Below, piece by piece: positions 19,877-31,938 of a DNA stretch of 64,000 nucleotides (positions are counted from its first letter, which is position 1; each line of letters opens with the position of its first letter). The notes under the pieces were generated by a model. The model did no database searches. It was not told the origin of the DNA and was given only the letters and a program-made list of their open reading frames with translations. Location of the stretch: the NCBI RefSeq assembly GCF_000315625.1, contig NW_005434559.1, positions 80,276-144,275 of the forward strand, read 5' to 3'. The DNA comes from Guillardia theta CCMP2712. Its lineage: Eukaryota; Cryptophyceae; Pyrenomonadales; Geminigeraceae. The position numbers and the translations under genes were made by a program.

Positions 19877-20567
19877 AGTGGCTGTTGTTGCATCTCAAGG
19901 TTGTGACAGGCTGGACGGCCTCTTCGATTCAGACTGATGCAAGAGAACTCAAGGCGAAGAAGGAATGGAGGATCAAGACATTGCACTGGTCAAGAGAAGA
20001 GTGCTCATGGTTGTGGAGGTTGGAGCTGAAACCCAACGTTTTTGCCGCCTAAGAATGGGCTGCCAATAGAAAAGTACTTTGAATAAATGAGAGAATCACC
20101 CGGCAGATAACCATTTGCCACCATTCGCATCAATACAACATCATGCGTTCACCATGGAACTACATGGAATAAGACATGTTTAGATGATGTCAGCATTTCC
20201 AACACAAGCGGACTGAACAAGCTTGTTGAATATGATTTCCTCGTTCTCTGTGCATCCACGAGTCTTCATCTGGATTGTTGTGCATGTGGGATTGAATGAT
20301 CAGCTACTTTGAGCAATTTCTGACGAAACCAGCGACTAAGAAAGCCTCGGGGGTACTGCAGCGAAGTTCTTCGTGAATCTAGACCCTTGCATCTTGGACC
20401 ACGTTGGTCACCATCGGGAGAGGAACGACGAAGTCAGTCGAGTCGACACTGCTCTTGCAGATCTATGTGAGCCAAGACAACTGCCTCAGTGTGCAAATAG
20501 ACTCGTTTGTGTGTGACCGTGCGTGCACAATTAAGAACAAACTCATTGCCGATTTACAATACATCTT

Positions 20568-20888
20568 TCATACTGATCTACATCCTTCCTTCCCCTCCCC
20601 TGCTGCTTCTACATTCCCCGATACCTTCCCCGCTCGCTTCACGCTCTCCAGCAAGAAGCTTCCCCCTAGCGGCTGCGCTCCTCTCCCCTCGACCAATCCT
20701 TGGCAGGGCTTAGCCTGGGCGTCGGGGGAGGCGGGGAGGAGGGAGGTGCTGTCCTCGGTCTGCTCTAGGTAGTCCTGCTGGGATCGCGAAAGCCGGAAGG
20801 ACCTGGTGGCGGGGGAGAGAGTGGGCTTGAGGTCGTCGGAGAAGCGGATGGAGAGGGGAGGGGAGGGAATGAGAGGAGGACGGTGCAT
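20568..20888 (-). CDS. small unknown protein, copy 1 of an inverted duplicate
   Basis: 106-codon ORF with SIRFSDDLKPTLSPATRS and SRSQQDYLEQTEDSTSLLPA, then LGGSFLLESVKRAGKVSG. Nearly identical over about 85 residues to the ORF at 21739-22092 on the other strand. Rich in Ser/Pro/Arg and probably disordered. No family recognised. The two copies face away from each other, so the 850 bp between the ATGs would be a shared upstream region. Confidence 0.4.
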   Translation of the reverse strand: MHRPPLIPSPPLSIRFSDDLKPTLSPATRSFRLSRSQQDYLEQTEDSTSLLPASPDAQAKPCQGLVEGRGAQPLGGSFLLESVKRAGKVSGNVEAAGEGKEGCRSV

Positions 20889-21738
20889 GGCTGACGGCGC
20901 TGCGAAGTGTAAGTGAGTAGGGGCGAGCAGTGAGGAACGGATTGTAGCCTGATGGTGTCAAGGCAGCTCGAAATTGAGTCGTTTCGACGTCAACACCGCG
21001 AAAGAGTCTCAAAGATTCGTTCCCCCCTCCCCCGCCCCACCACTGACCCTTTACGATTTACTCTAATGGCTCAATCGAAGAATCGCCCGGGCTGTCAACC
21101 CCCCAAGAAGGCAATTTGCTGTCACGGCAAAAGTCATGCTGCAAGATGTAAAGATGACAGTAAACATGGTGAGATGACAGGCATCGGCGGAGGACCGGAT
21201 CATCAACATGGAGTCCGTGGGCACTGGATGACTTGTAGTCGCATTGCCTGTCACGGGAAGGACAGAGTTTGTCCCGATACATTTCGGTCCCGGTGACGAA
21301 TCATTGTGATAACGCAATGGTTGATTCTCCATACTTATCTTGTCACGCTGAAGGTCACGGTCCGGATGACCAGTCATGGGGCATGTCCTTGAAGGAGGTA
21401 AAACGCACTCTCAAGTCCCAGCTACCCCACCCCACCTTGTCCCACACTTACCCCTATTTTCTACCATAATACCACCCCTGGTGGTACCGACTCCTTGCTC
21501 AGAAACTCTCCGAGTCGCGGTATGGATGCCATCCGTCGATATCTCGAGACTCTAACTCCTTCATCCCTCGTCCCTGTCCTGTACCCACGCGCTGTTACGT
21601 CCTCCCCCTTCACTGCCAGCTCTGTTCCTTCTCCTCCTCTGCTCTGATCCGATCTGTGATTGCAAGTTACATCCTCGAAGATCTACGCCTGGCACCTCGC
21701 AACCTGAACCCACTCCTTACAACCGCAGACTTCTGAAC

Positions 21739-22092
21739 ATGAACCCTCCTCTTCCCTTCCCCTCCCCTCCCCGCTCCATCCGCTTCTCCGACGACCTCAA
21801 GCCCACTCTCTCCCCCGCCACCAGGTCCTTCCGGCTATCGCGATCCCAGCAGGACTACCTAGAGCAGACCGAGGACAGCACCTCCCTCCTCCCCGCCTCC
21901 CCCGACGCCCAGGCTAAGCCTTGCCGAGGACTGGTGGAGGGGAGAGGAGCGCGGCCGCTAGGGGGAAGCTTCTTGCTGGAGAGCGTGAAGCGAGCGAGGA
22001 AGGTATCGGGGAATGTAGAAGCAGCAGGGGCGAGGAAGGAAGGATTTGAATGTGCAGGTATGAAGTCAGATATTGTAATCATCAAGCACTAA
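21739..22092 (+). CDS. small unknown protein, copy 2 of an inverted duplicate
   Basis: 117-codon ORF sharing IRFSDDLKPTLSPATRSFRL, DAQAKPCRGLVEGRGARPLG and ESVKRARKVSGNVEAA with the copy at 20568-20888. DNA identity over about 260 bp is very high, with only scattered substitutions. Copy-specific ends differ (this one ends GMKSDIVIIKH). The duplicate arms span roughly 20584-20888 and 21739-22043. Function unknown; either copy may be a passenger of the duplication rather than a working gene. Confidence 0.4.
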   Translation: MNPPLPFPSPPRSIRFSDDLKPTLSPATRSFRLSRSQQDYLEQTEDSTSLLPASPDAQAKPCRGLVEGRGARPLGGSFLLESVKRARKVSGNVEAAGARKEGFECAGMKSDIVIIKH

Positions 22093-22523
22093 TGGTGAAA
22101 GCTAGAATAAATGTTCTAAAAAGCGAAAGAAGGGTGTGAATGTTGACTGATACCTTAGCCAAGTAGTGCTGGATTGCACTTGTCAAGGACGAGGGCGCTA
22201 TCAGATAGCAGAAGGAGACTTCTGAAGAACCTCTGAATTCGTGAAGAGTTTCCTGTCTTGATGCTTGTCCCAGCATTCCATGCATTGCAGCCGCTCAATC
22301 TCACCCTCCACAAGTCAATATTGGTTATCCCCTTTCCCCTTTCCCTGCCTTCATGTCTCAAATCGTCTCACCTGCAAAGATTCAGCCGTGATTGAGGTGG
22401 ACCTTACGAGCTGTAAAGGAGAAAAAGAGCTGTAAAGCAGACAATGAGAGGTCAAAGCCGCTATAGCTGAGCAATTCATATTCCCCAGGACATCAAGAGC
22501 GCGGAAAGATTTTTTTATGCGAC

Positions 22524-22599
22524 TTGTCAATCAGTTCTAAGATCGGAAGCGGAGGAGCGTCCTGTCAACCAGTGCTAAGATCGGAAGCGGAGGAGCGTC
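22524..22599 (+). repeat. 38-bp tandem duplication
   Basis: Two copies with a period of 38 bp, each containing CTAAGATCGGAAGCGGAGGA and a preceding TTGTCAATCAG or CTGTCAACCAG. The region 22100-22780 otherwise shows no gene. Confidence 0.75.
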
Positions 22600-22783
22600 C
22601 ATGTGTACGTAAACATGCAGCTTGCCTGAAACAATCACACTTCAGTCTTGAGACATGACATGGCAGTAAGACGCTTCACCAGCACCAGAAGGAGATTCAG
22701 CGGCACAATCGCCGCAGAGGAACAAGGGTTGCTGTTCCTGGAAGGTTCTCAGAGGGTCAAAGACGAGAGAGCAGGGCAGCAAC

Positions 22784-24181
22784 TTACTTGCACTGCAAGG
22801 TCTCTTCACACAGCTTCTTCAACTTGGGCAGGTACTGCCTTGACTTCATCGAGATGAAGTACGTTTGCCCCGTTGCTTGCTCCGTCGTCTGAAAGCTGCA
22901 CTCCCACTCACCACCCTACCACCGGGCCTCTCCTTTCCGTGTACCTGCATCGCCGGTCGTAGATGTCGTAGCAGTACTGACAGCACATGGGAAAGGCAGT
23001 GAGCTGCGAACGATCAAAAAATGTTGTGAGTGCATGAGGTACTCCGAGCTTTGTCCTGCTCACCTGCTGGAGGTATTTGGTGGGACTGTTTTCATCCCTG
23101 CAGTCGCCAGTCGCGGTGCACTGAACTTGTGCCATGAGGGAAAGGGAGAGAGAGGAGGAGGAGGAGAGGCAGGAGAGGCAGGGGCAGGGGCAGGGGCAGG
23201 GGCAGGGGCAGGGGCAGGGGCAGAAGGAGGACTGGGGAACCTGGTTGAACAGCAAGGATTCACAGCACTCTTGCTGCACGATCAGGCGAAGCTGAGCCTG
23301 CCAGCTATATGAGGACAAAGGCAATAATACGGGCGAGGCCGTGCCTGAAGATCCTTGAAGTCTGACTTAGTCTTCTCTACCTTGGCGAGACGCTCCTCCG
23401 CGCTAGAAGAGATCCCAATGTTCTGAGCCAGCCAAGTCAGTCAGTGATGACGGTGGCACAAGGCCGGCCCGTACGTCGAGAACACTCTTGCAGCAGCAGA
23501 AGTCACTGCAGTACTGGGAAAGGAGAGTGCGGTCGCAGTTGCAAACCTCGGTGGAGCCCTGGGTGGGCTGTCAGAGACATCGAGCGACCCCACAAGTTGT
23601 GGGTGACCTGGAAGTAGGCGATACAGCAGTCTGGCAGGACTTGTCGTCTCTGTGTGACGAGGTCTTGAACGTTGAACTTCCCTCCGATCACCCTGCACTC
23701 TTGATCGATCGTGCTTCCCAGCAGTTTGTTCAGGCAGGAATCGAACGTGAAGGTCTCCCCAATGCTCTTGCAGAACTAGCCTTTAGAAAGAATGCTCGCG
23801 CTAGGAAGGGCAAGAATACCTGGAGATGCACCCGAAACTTTGTGATAACGTCGCCATTGGGAGCACAAATCTTCTTCTGCAGTGACACAGCAAGTCACGA
23901 ACAACTCAGGCACTGCTCGGCTTCCATCTCACCTGAAACTTGCCGCTCGCTGGGTTCGGGGTCAAATCTTCCGAGATGCCGCAGAATCCTGTGGATATCT
24001 TCCCGGCAATGGCGAAGCATCCGGCAACAGGTTTGTAGACCACGCTGGAGAGGAAACCAAACTTTGTTGTTGTATTGACTCCCAGGTCCCACTGATCTGC
24101 TGTTCCCGAGATTGCCGGAACGCCCGACAAGACCACCACAAATAGGCTAATAAGCTGAGATCTGTATCGGACTGGCTGCAT
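22784..24181 (-). CDS. secreted cysteine-rich protein (split gene), tectonic-like CCC motif
   Basis: Starts with a signal peptide (MQPVRYRSQLISLFVVVLS) and a predicted cut near GVPAISG. In-frame exons joined by GT/AG introns read DLGVNTTTKFGFLSSVV, KKICAPNGDVITKFRVHLQ, RVIGGKFNVQDLVTQRRQ with DCCIAYFQ, EVCNCDRTLLSQYCSDFCCC, NIGISSSAEERLAK, QQECCESLLFNQ, VQCTATGDCRDENSPTKYLQ, FPMCCQYCYDIYDRRCR and LPKLKKLCEETLQCK, then a stop at 22784. The CxCD...CxxxCCC cluster resembles that of tectonic (TCTN) ciliary ectodomain proteins, but the protein is short (about 230 residues), so the family is only suggested. Many paired cysteines and the signal peptide support an extracellular or lumenal protein. 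An intron carries a (GGGGCA)n microsatellite near 23170-23222. Confidence 0.55.
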
Positions 24182-24495
24182 GTTTCCTTGATCAGGTGCT
24201 CCTCCTTCCCTCTCTTTGTCTCTTCATGCTTCACCTCGCCTGTTGAACAAACATTCAACGTCAGAGGTACTTCTCTAGAACCTATCCTATCTGGAACAAG
24301 AAAGTTGTTTCAACACACAAGCACATTCAACACACAAGCACAAACAAGTCTAAAACACAGTCTCGTATGTTCCAACTCTGCAAGTTTCCCTTCACAACGT
24401 TCTACGTACTGGAAGGTTTTTGCAGGATTCCTCATCAACATCTGACCAACACAGTTCTTGATCTCTCCATCAACTTCGATGCCATCTGAATCTCC

Positions 24496-24672
24496 TCAAG
24501 AGTTTGTGGCTAACAGCAAGCATTTTGTGTACAAGATTGCATCCCCACCACTACAGACTCGCAACCATTCATCGATGTCATGCATCACTGTTTTTCCTCT
24601 GGCATGTTTGGTTCGTATGATTGTGATTGAGACCATGGGATCTCTTCTATTCAAAATCACTACCTCATCATG
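24496..24672 (-). CDS. short unassigned exon-like frame
   Basis: Reads HDEVVILNRRDPMVSITIIR then TVMHDIDEWLRVCSGGDAIL and ends LLLATNS at a stop. Residue usage is natural and the upstream edge has an AG, so it may be the last exon of a small gene or a gene remnant. No family recognised. Confidence 0.3.
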   Translation of the reverse strand, partial: HDEVVILNRRDPMVSITIIRTKHARGKTVMHDIDEWLRVCSGGDAILYTKCLLLATNS

Positions 24673-24835
24673 CTACTTTTCAGGCTTCTTGGTACTTGTT
24701 AGATTGCTACTCCTTGAATTGCGAAACTCGTCCCTGTCCCTGCCCTTGCCCATGCTTCTAACCCCTGCTGCTGCTGGTTCCTCCTCTTTCATTTCCTTTC
24801 TTCTTTCTCCCCTTCTCCTCGCCCGCTCCTTCCCT

Positions 24836-25060
24836 TGCTGCTCCTCCTGCTCCTCCTGCTCCTCCTGCTCCTCCTGCTCCTCCTGCTCCTCCCGCCCCCC
24901 ACTCTAGCTAGTTCAATGGCCATCAGCGTCAAAAGGCTGTTTGACGCGCAGGGTTGAGTAAAACTACTACTGGTACAGTACTACCTCAGTCGACCACTGC
25001 CAGTAACTGGCACCGGGCCGGGCCGGGCCGGGCCCGGGTAGAAAAACTTGTTGAATGGTG
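24836..25060. repeat. TGCTCCTCC microsatellite followed by a small GC island
   Basis: A nonamer (TGCTCCTCC)n tract covers about 24836-24893. Then GGCACCGGGCCGGGCCGGGC around 25010-25038 forms a short GC-rich island. No gene. Confidence 0.6.
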
Positions 25061-25257
25061 AAGTTGATTGGGTTTGTTTTTATTTCACTGATACTATCAT
25101 AGGATGATCATTACAATCATGTTCGGGTTGCGATTCTTCAACTTCCTCCTGCTCTTACTGAACATCCTCCTTCTCCACCTCCTCATAACTGAGTTTTTTC
25201 TTCCGAAGTTCTTCTTTTCTTCGTCGTCCGATCTTCAAGTCTTCTCGTCCTCCACCA

Positions 25258-26202
25258 TCATCCCAGATCAATCTTCTTCTGCAAGAAAGTCTTGGCGAAC
25301 TGAAGGACAGCAGCTGTCCGCAGGATGCTCTAAAACATGAAAGTAAGAGAGAGGAGAGGAGGAGGCAGGAAGAACTAACCGCCAGGAATCTCTCCCTGCT
25401 CATCATGAACCTGGCAAGTACTTGAGCAGAGAATGTCAACTCCTGCTATGTCACCTGCTCGCCGCCATCTTGTAGAGCTTCGGGGAGGTGTCGGGGAACT
25501 CGGGTATGCTCCTGGTGCCACAGTGAGTGCGTGAGAGACAGGAGCAGTGAGGAGAGGGGGAGGAGGAGGAGGAGGAGGCGGAGGCGGAGAGGGGGAAGAG
25601 GAAGAGGAGGGAGCTACCTGTACATCTCGGTGATGCAGCGATGAAGGACGTTGAGCTGGGGGAGGAGTCAGGGGCGGGAGGAGGAAGGGAGGGGGAAAAC
25701 TCAGACCTTCTCGACGAACTGCTTGAAGGAATCCAACATGATCGCCTCTGCCATGAACATGAGCCATCTCGAGCAGAATCTCCTCCTCCTCCTCCTCCCT
25801 CCTCCTCCTCCCTCTCCTCTCTCCTCTCTCCTCCCTCCTCCTCCTCTCTCCTCCCCCTCCTCCTCTCTCCTCCTTCCTCCTTCCTCCTCCTCCTCCTCCT
25901 CCTCCTCAAGTATCTAATGGTTCNNNNNNNNNNNNNNNNNNNNNNNNNNNNNNNNNNNNNNNNNNNNNNNNNNNNNNNNNNNNNNNNNNNNNNNNNNNNN
26001 NNNNNNNNNNNNNNNNNNNNNNNTCACTCCATCTCACCATCGCTGCGATCTTGCGAAGTGTACATATCGCTCGTGTGCTGCTTCTCTTGCTCCTCAGTGA
26101 GGGCTCCAACTCCAATCTGACCAAGAGAACCCGTCATGCCGCGTCCTCCTCCTCCTCCTCCTCCTCCTCCTCCTCCTCCTCCTCCTCCTCCTCCTCCTCA
26201 AT

Positions 26203-26244
<42 letters not shown>

Positions 26245-29200
26245 ATCCTTGTCCTCATCCTTGCCGCCCCCATCCTCTCCTCTTTTCCTTGACCTCTATT
26301 CTTCCCACCTCGATGAAAATTTCTGTCTCCTGCCCATCGTTACCGACGATTGGAATCCCGTTGGTGACCTGCCGAGCTGGTCAAACTCCTCTCGCCCTCC
26401 TCCTTGCTCTCTCCCTCCTCTCCTACTGTTCTCTACTCTCCCCTCCTGCTTCCTCTCTCCCAGCTCACCTTCAGCTGGCCCTTACCCTTCCACTTTGACT
26501 CAGCTCGCAGGATTCTGCTCATTATGTCGGGCGGAAGCGAAGCCTCTCCAATGTAGTCGGGGGAGCTGAAACGGTTCCAGTCGTAGATGTGCAGCTGGGA
26601 AAGAGCTGGTCAACGACCCCAGCTGATCCCCTGCTAGCCCATACCTTGAAGAGAGAGACGCACTGGGTGATCTCAGGGATCGAGATCTGGAAGGTCTCGT
26701 TCCTACGGGGAGAGCCGTGAGGAGGGGAAGAGAGAGAGAGCAGAGGCGAGCAGAGGAGAGCAGAGCGGAGGAGATGAGGGGAGAGCAGAGCAGAGCAGAG
26801 CAGAGCAGAAGAGGAGAGTGGAGGGGAGAGGAAGAGGAGGGATGGGAAAGGGAAGGATGGAAGAGAGAGAGGAAGAAAAGTCTCTTACCAATCAGGGGAG
26901 TAGGAGTTCTTGATGACTGACGTCTGCAAACAGTTTGATGAGACGAGAGTGAAGAGAAGAGAGAAGGAGAAAGGGGAAGGAAGAGGAGAGAGGGAGGAAA
27001 GCACGGAGGAGGAGGAGGAGGAGATTGGGTCACCTGAAACTTGTTGTTTCCGAACTCCAGTACGCAGTACGTATCACAACCTCCCTGCTCAGGAAGTCAC
27101 GGTTGAGCTCAACCCCCGGATGTTCTACCATAGCGTCCATCTTGGGGAGATGTCGCCCGCAGAGGATGGTGACTGAGATGTCTCTGCTTCCGGAGAAGTT
27201 GAGGATGTTGACAGGCTGATGCCGTGAAGGTCAGGAGACAGACGAGCAGAGATCGAGGGAGGCAAGGAGAAAGCTGTGCAGGAGCAAGGGGGGGATGGGG
27301 AAAGGAGCAGAGAACGATAGAAGGGAGGAGGAAGAGGAGGAGGAGGAGGAGGAGGAGGAGGACGAAGGGGGGGGCAAGAAGGGGCAGAAGGAGGATGTTC
27401 CATACCCTGAGGCCTTGTATCTTTGGGTCGATGCCGAAACGGTTGTCAACCACGACGCTTTGACGTCTCCTCGCATTCCTTCCTTCCTTCTTCTCGGGTC
27501 TGAGCAGAGAGGTCAAGAATCCAACAAAGCTGACAGCGGCAGCAGCACAACTCATTTTCTTCCTCCTCCTCCTCCTCCTCCTCCTCCTCCTCCTCCTCCT
27601 CCTCCTCCTCCTCCTCCTCCTCCTCCTCCTCCTCCTTCTACTCACGTTGATGTGACGTTTTCGATTGCCAGGAGATCTTTCTTGAACGAGGCGTTGAAGG
27701 CTTGCTGGGCTGTCTCATTGCTCTTTCCAAGGCACTCGTTGACTACTTTGACAACTTTCTTCATGCTCTGCACCAGCTCGGCGATGCTCTTCTCGAAAAC
27801 CGCAAACTTCTGCTTCATCCTGTCCCCATCCCCACTCACTGCCAGCGCCTCCTCCTCGTCCTCCTGGTTGCCGTCCTGTGCAGCATCTGCATCCTCCAAC
27901 TTCTTCATCGGGCTGGACATGACGGTCACGAACTCTTCGAACGCCTGCCAGAACTTGCTCTCCCTGCTCTGAGCCTTATCGAAGAGAACCTGAGGGTCTC
28001 GAATCGCCTTCATCTGCCGCTCGTTCTCTGCCTTCTGGTACAGGATAAGCTCCGCCAGTCTCTCGTCATCCTTGGTCAGCCCCCCCGCAAGCTCCAGCAT
28101 CTTCGCTGCGACCTCGTTGCCATGGCGGATGGCGTCATCCAGGGGAGTTCCTCCTGTGATGTCGATCGGGTTGGGATCGACCTTGGGCTCAAAGTGGAGG
28201 AGGAAGTCGAGCACCTGGATGGCGTTGTTGGAGGCCGCCAGGTGCAGGGCCGTTCTCCCGTCGTAGTCGGGCAAGTTGGGGTTCACCCCGTTGCTGAGGA
28301 GCGTCTGGATGGTAGAGAGATCTCCTCTCCCCGCCGCCTCGCACATCATAATGGCCGTGTCGATGCCCACGACGCGGCTGCCATGCTCCTTGAGACACGT
28401 CTGCACGCTCATCTTCCCGTGCCTGATCGCGTCCTGCAAAGCGGTCCCCCCGAACCTGTCCTTGGAACTGGGGTCCGCCTTGCTCTCCAGCAGGAACTGC
28501 ACGATGTGCAGGTGACCCTCGCAGGACGCCAGGTGGAGGGACGTGCGGCGATCGTAGTCCTCTGCGTTGACGGAGACGCCGTTGCTGATGAGCCTCTTGG
28601 TTCCCTCCAGGTTCCCCTCGTACGCGTACGTCAGGAGCTTCACCGCTGCCATGGCGCCGGGCAGGACGAACGTCTTGACGGGCGTGTTCTCGCGGAGAAA
28701 GGAGGCGACATTGTCATGCTCGTGCTGAACAGCGTCGTTGAGGGGAGTGTTGTGGAACGCATCCTTGCTGTTGGCGTCTGCGTTGGAGGCGACGAGGTAC
28801 TTGACGATTTCCAGGTTGCCCTCCGACGCTGCGATGTGGAGGGGCGTGCGCTTGTTCTCGTCGCAGTCGTTGACAGAGGATCCCCTGGAGATCAGCTGGG
28901 GGAGGGCACTGGGGGTCAGCTGGGAAAAGGGAGGCAGGTGCAACACTCACCTTCTTGAGCTTCTGGAGGTCGTTGTCCTGGCAGGCTTCGAGCATCAGCA
29001 GCATCTGCGTCTTTGCCTGCCTCGTCCGCAGCGACTGGATCTGAGAGAAAACCCCTGCTCCTATGATCGACTCCAGTGCCTCGTCGTTGCTCTCCGCCAG
29101 CGAGTCGCTCGCTATGGTCCGCTCCTCCTCCTCCTCCTCCCGGTGCTCATCCTCCTCCTCCTGCGCCAGGCTCATGGAGAACTGGCTACCTGCCCGGCTC

Positions 29201-31254
29201 GCGGACCTCTTGCTGCTCGCGTGGCTGGTGCTGTGCTCGCTCCTGGCCTTCTCGAAGGAGAAGAGCGAGTTGGACGTGACGATCTCCTGATCCTCGGGGC
29301 AGAGCTTGAGCACCTGGAGGTACGAGGTGCGGGAGAGCCGCAAACATACCGCTCCCGTGAGCATGTTGGCCCTAGCAGTGTAGAGCCGCTTCATGCCGAA
29401 GGCAAAGCTGACCTCCCCTACAGCTGAGCCCTTCTTGAGGGAGCCCACGACGACGTCGTTGCCAGTGAGAGTGGTCTCGATCTTGTCGACAGTGCCGGAG
29501 GTGAGAAGGAACATGTCCTCTGCCATGTCGCCGATCTGAAAGATGGTCTCCTCCGGCCCGAAGACTACCTCCCGCAGGGAGACGCTAAGGCTGTCGAGGA
29601 AAGCCTCGCTGCAGCCCTTGAAGATGGCGGCGTGGTCGAGGAACTCTCGGCAGAGGAGGGACGCGAGCTCGAATTGGAGGGAGTAGTTGAGGTTGTCAAC
29701 GATGTCCGACATGTCCACGGCCTTGGAGGAGCGGCTGACGTGGAAGTGAGTCCTGATCTCATCAGCTAGATGCGCGTCCTGGTCGAGCCTGTTGGAGACT
29801 ATGAAGGACTCGAGGGAAGCGAGAGCGGTCCTGTCCTTGATGATCTGCTCATCCTTCTTCATCACCACTGAGGAGATCTTGCCGAGGACCATGCGGTAGA
29901 AGGTCATCCCGATGGTGAGCTGGATGATAGCGAAGATGATCTCCACGTAGTTCTTGGGGTAGATGGTGGAGTTGCCGATGGCTGAGACAGTGTGCGTTGC
30001 GATCCAGTTGAGCGACAGTGTGTAGAGCTCCCACATGGAGATGCTCTTGCGCCCGTCCGCCATGCCCTCCAAGAAGGTCTGAGCTGAGGCAGCGAAGTAC
30101 CAGGTCTCTCCCAGGGTCCAGCCCTCCTGCTCCGACAGGCCCAGGGCCGACCAGATGGTGGCGCTGATGTGAAGGGCCATGAAGGCGAGGATGGCGAGCT
30201 TGAGGAGGCCGCGGGGGACTGAGATGGAGCCGGGGAACTTGTGCCAAATCCAGCGAGCGCAGAGCATCTTGAAGAGGCGGAGCCACTGGGAGGTGAAGAA
30301 GTTGAGGCCAAGAAGGACGGCGAAGTAGTCGAAGGGGAAAGAGGCGATCAGGTCGAGGAAGTTGGAGGAGAGGTAGTGCTTGGCGATCTTGCTGCGGTCG
30401 GTTACCCAACGTGACTTCTTGTTCTGGTAGGCTGAGTTGAAGGTGATGAGGACGTGGAGGATGATGAGGAGGTCGGCAACGAGATCCGAGGCAAGCAGCT
30501 GCCACTGCCCGATGCTGCGGAAGGGGAGGTACGTCAGCCGGACTGGAACTGACACGAAGATGTACATGGCAACGGCCCGGATCAGCACGAACCATGCTTG
30601 CATCATCCTGCTGGATGGGTTGAACACAGTCGTGTCCTCCATCAAGACAGGCTCATCCTCGTGCGCAGTCGCAAGCTCTCGCTTCCTCTCCCTCACCACC
30701 TTCTTCATCGTGATCCACTTGATCGATCTCGACGCCTCCTCCCCGTCTGCGAACGCTCTGAAGAACTCCACGACATTGACGTTGCTGACTGTGCGCAAGT
30801 GCGGCAGTACCATCCGAATCAGCAGGGGAACCTTCCCGGCTACCAGCGCGTCTGTCATGTTGCCCACTGTCATGAGGAAGGCAGCCTCGTAGCGGTCGAT
30901 CGCCTGCTCGGACAGCAGCTGGTTGCGAATCCTGCGCCTCGTGACGAAGGACAGGAGGAAGTCAAAGATGTTGGGCTCGGAGAAGGAGGAGAATTCGTAG
31001 GAGGAGATGGAGGCGATATCTACATCCCCCAGCTTCTCCATCATCTGCAGACTCTCAAGTTTGCTCTCCTGCTCTGCGTTTCCTTCTAGCAGGAGCATCC
31101 AGCAGTACCACCAGTCCGCCATGCTCACGTACTCTTGTGCGTCCTCCTTCCTCTCCTGCTTCTCCTCCGCCCTCGTCTTCATCGACTTCTCCAGCGCGTG
31201 CTCGAACTGCTGGAAGAAGAGACCGCCGACTTCTCCAAGGTAAGACCGCATGCT

Positions 31255-31296
<42 letters not shown>

Positions 31297-31855
31297 TGAG
31301 CGAGATGGCGGTCCATGATGGCGAAAGAGGAGGAGGAGGAGGAGGAGGAGGAGGAGGAGGAGGAGAAAAGGAGGAGAAAGAACAGGGAGGAAGAGGGAGA
31401 GAAAAAGAAAAAGAAAGAATAGGAGGAGGAGAAAGTGCAGGAGCAGGAGCAGGATGTAGAGGAAGAGGAGAATCAATTCACCAGGATCTCTGACATGGCC
31501 ACTCGCTGCATGCCGAAGGAGAAAAGATTCCAGCTGTCTCGGATGACCTGAGAAAACAGAATCAAGGGGGATGATCACGAAGAAAACAAGTGAAGAGGAA
31601 CAGAGAGGAAGGAAAGCGGGAAGGGAAAGCGAGGAGAGAACGATCGAGGATGTAGGAGGAGGGGACAGGAGGAGGTGAACGGAAGACACGAAAGGGACAG
31701 GATGGAACGGAAGAGGGAGCAGGAGGGAGAACACGACAGTGGAAGGGGGGATGATAGGAGGAGGGGGGTGAACCTGCAAGCCTGGAAGAATCTCTTGGCA
31801 TGCATCAATCTCTGCCTCGATTTGATCTATGAAACATCAAGTCAGACAAAGTTTC

Positions 31856-31938
<83 letters not shown>

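Noticed and set aside
22540-22590. Sequencing adapter remnant (AGATCGGAAG word, twice)
   Set aside because: After the first ten bases it departs from adapter sequence, and it is explained by a 38-bp genomic tandem repeat.
27702-28958. 418-codon plus-strand ORF opposite the ankyrin block
   Set aside because: Antisense of ankyrin repeats that read correctly on the minus strand.
31200-31810. Globin domain in channel B (VIRDSW...GGLFFQQF)
   Set aside because: The start resembles a globin A helix, but no distal/proximal His region follows before the channel helices.
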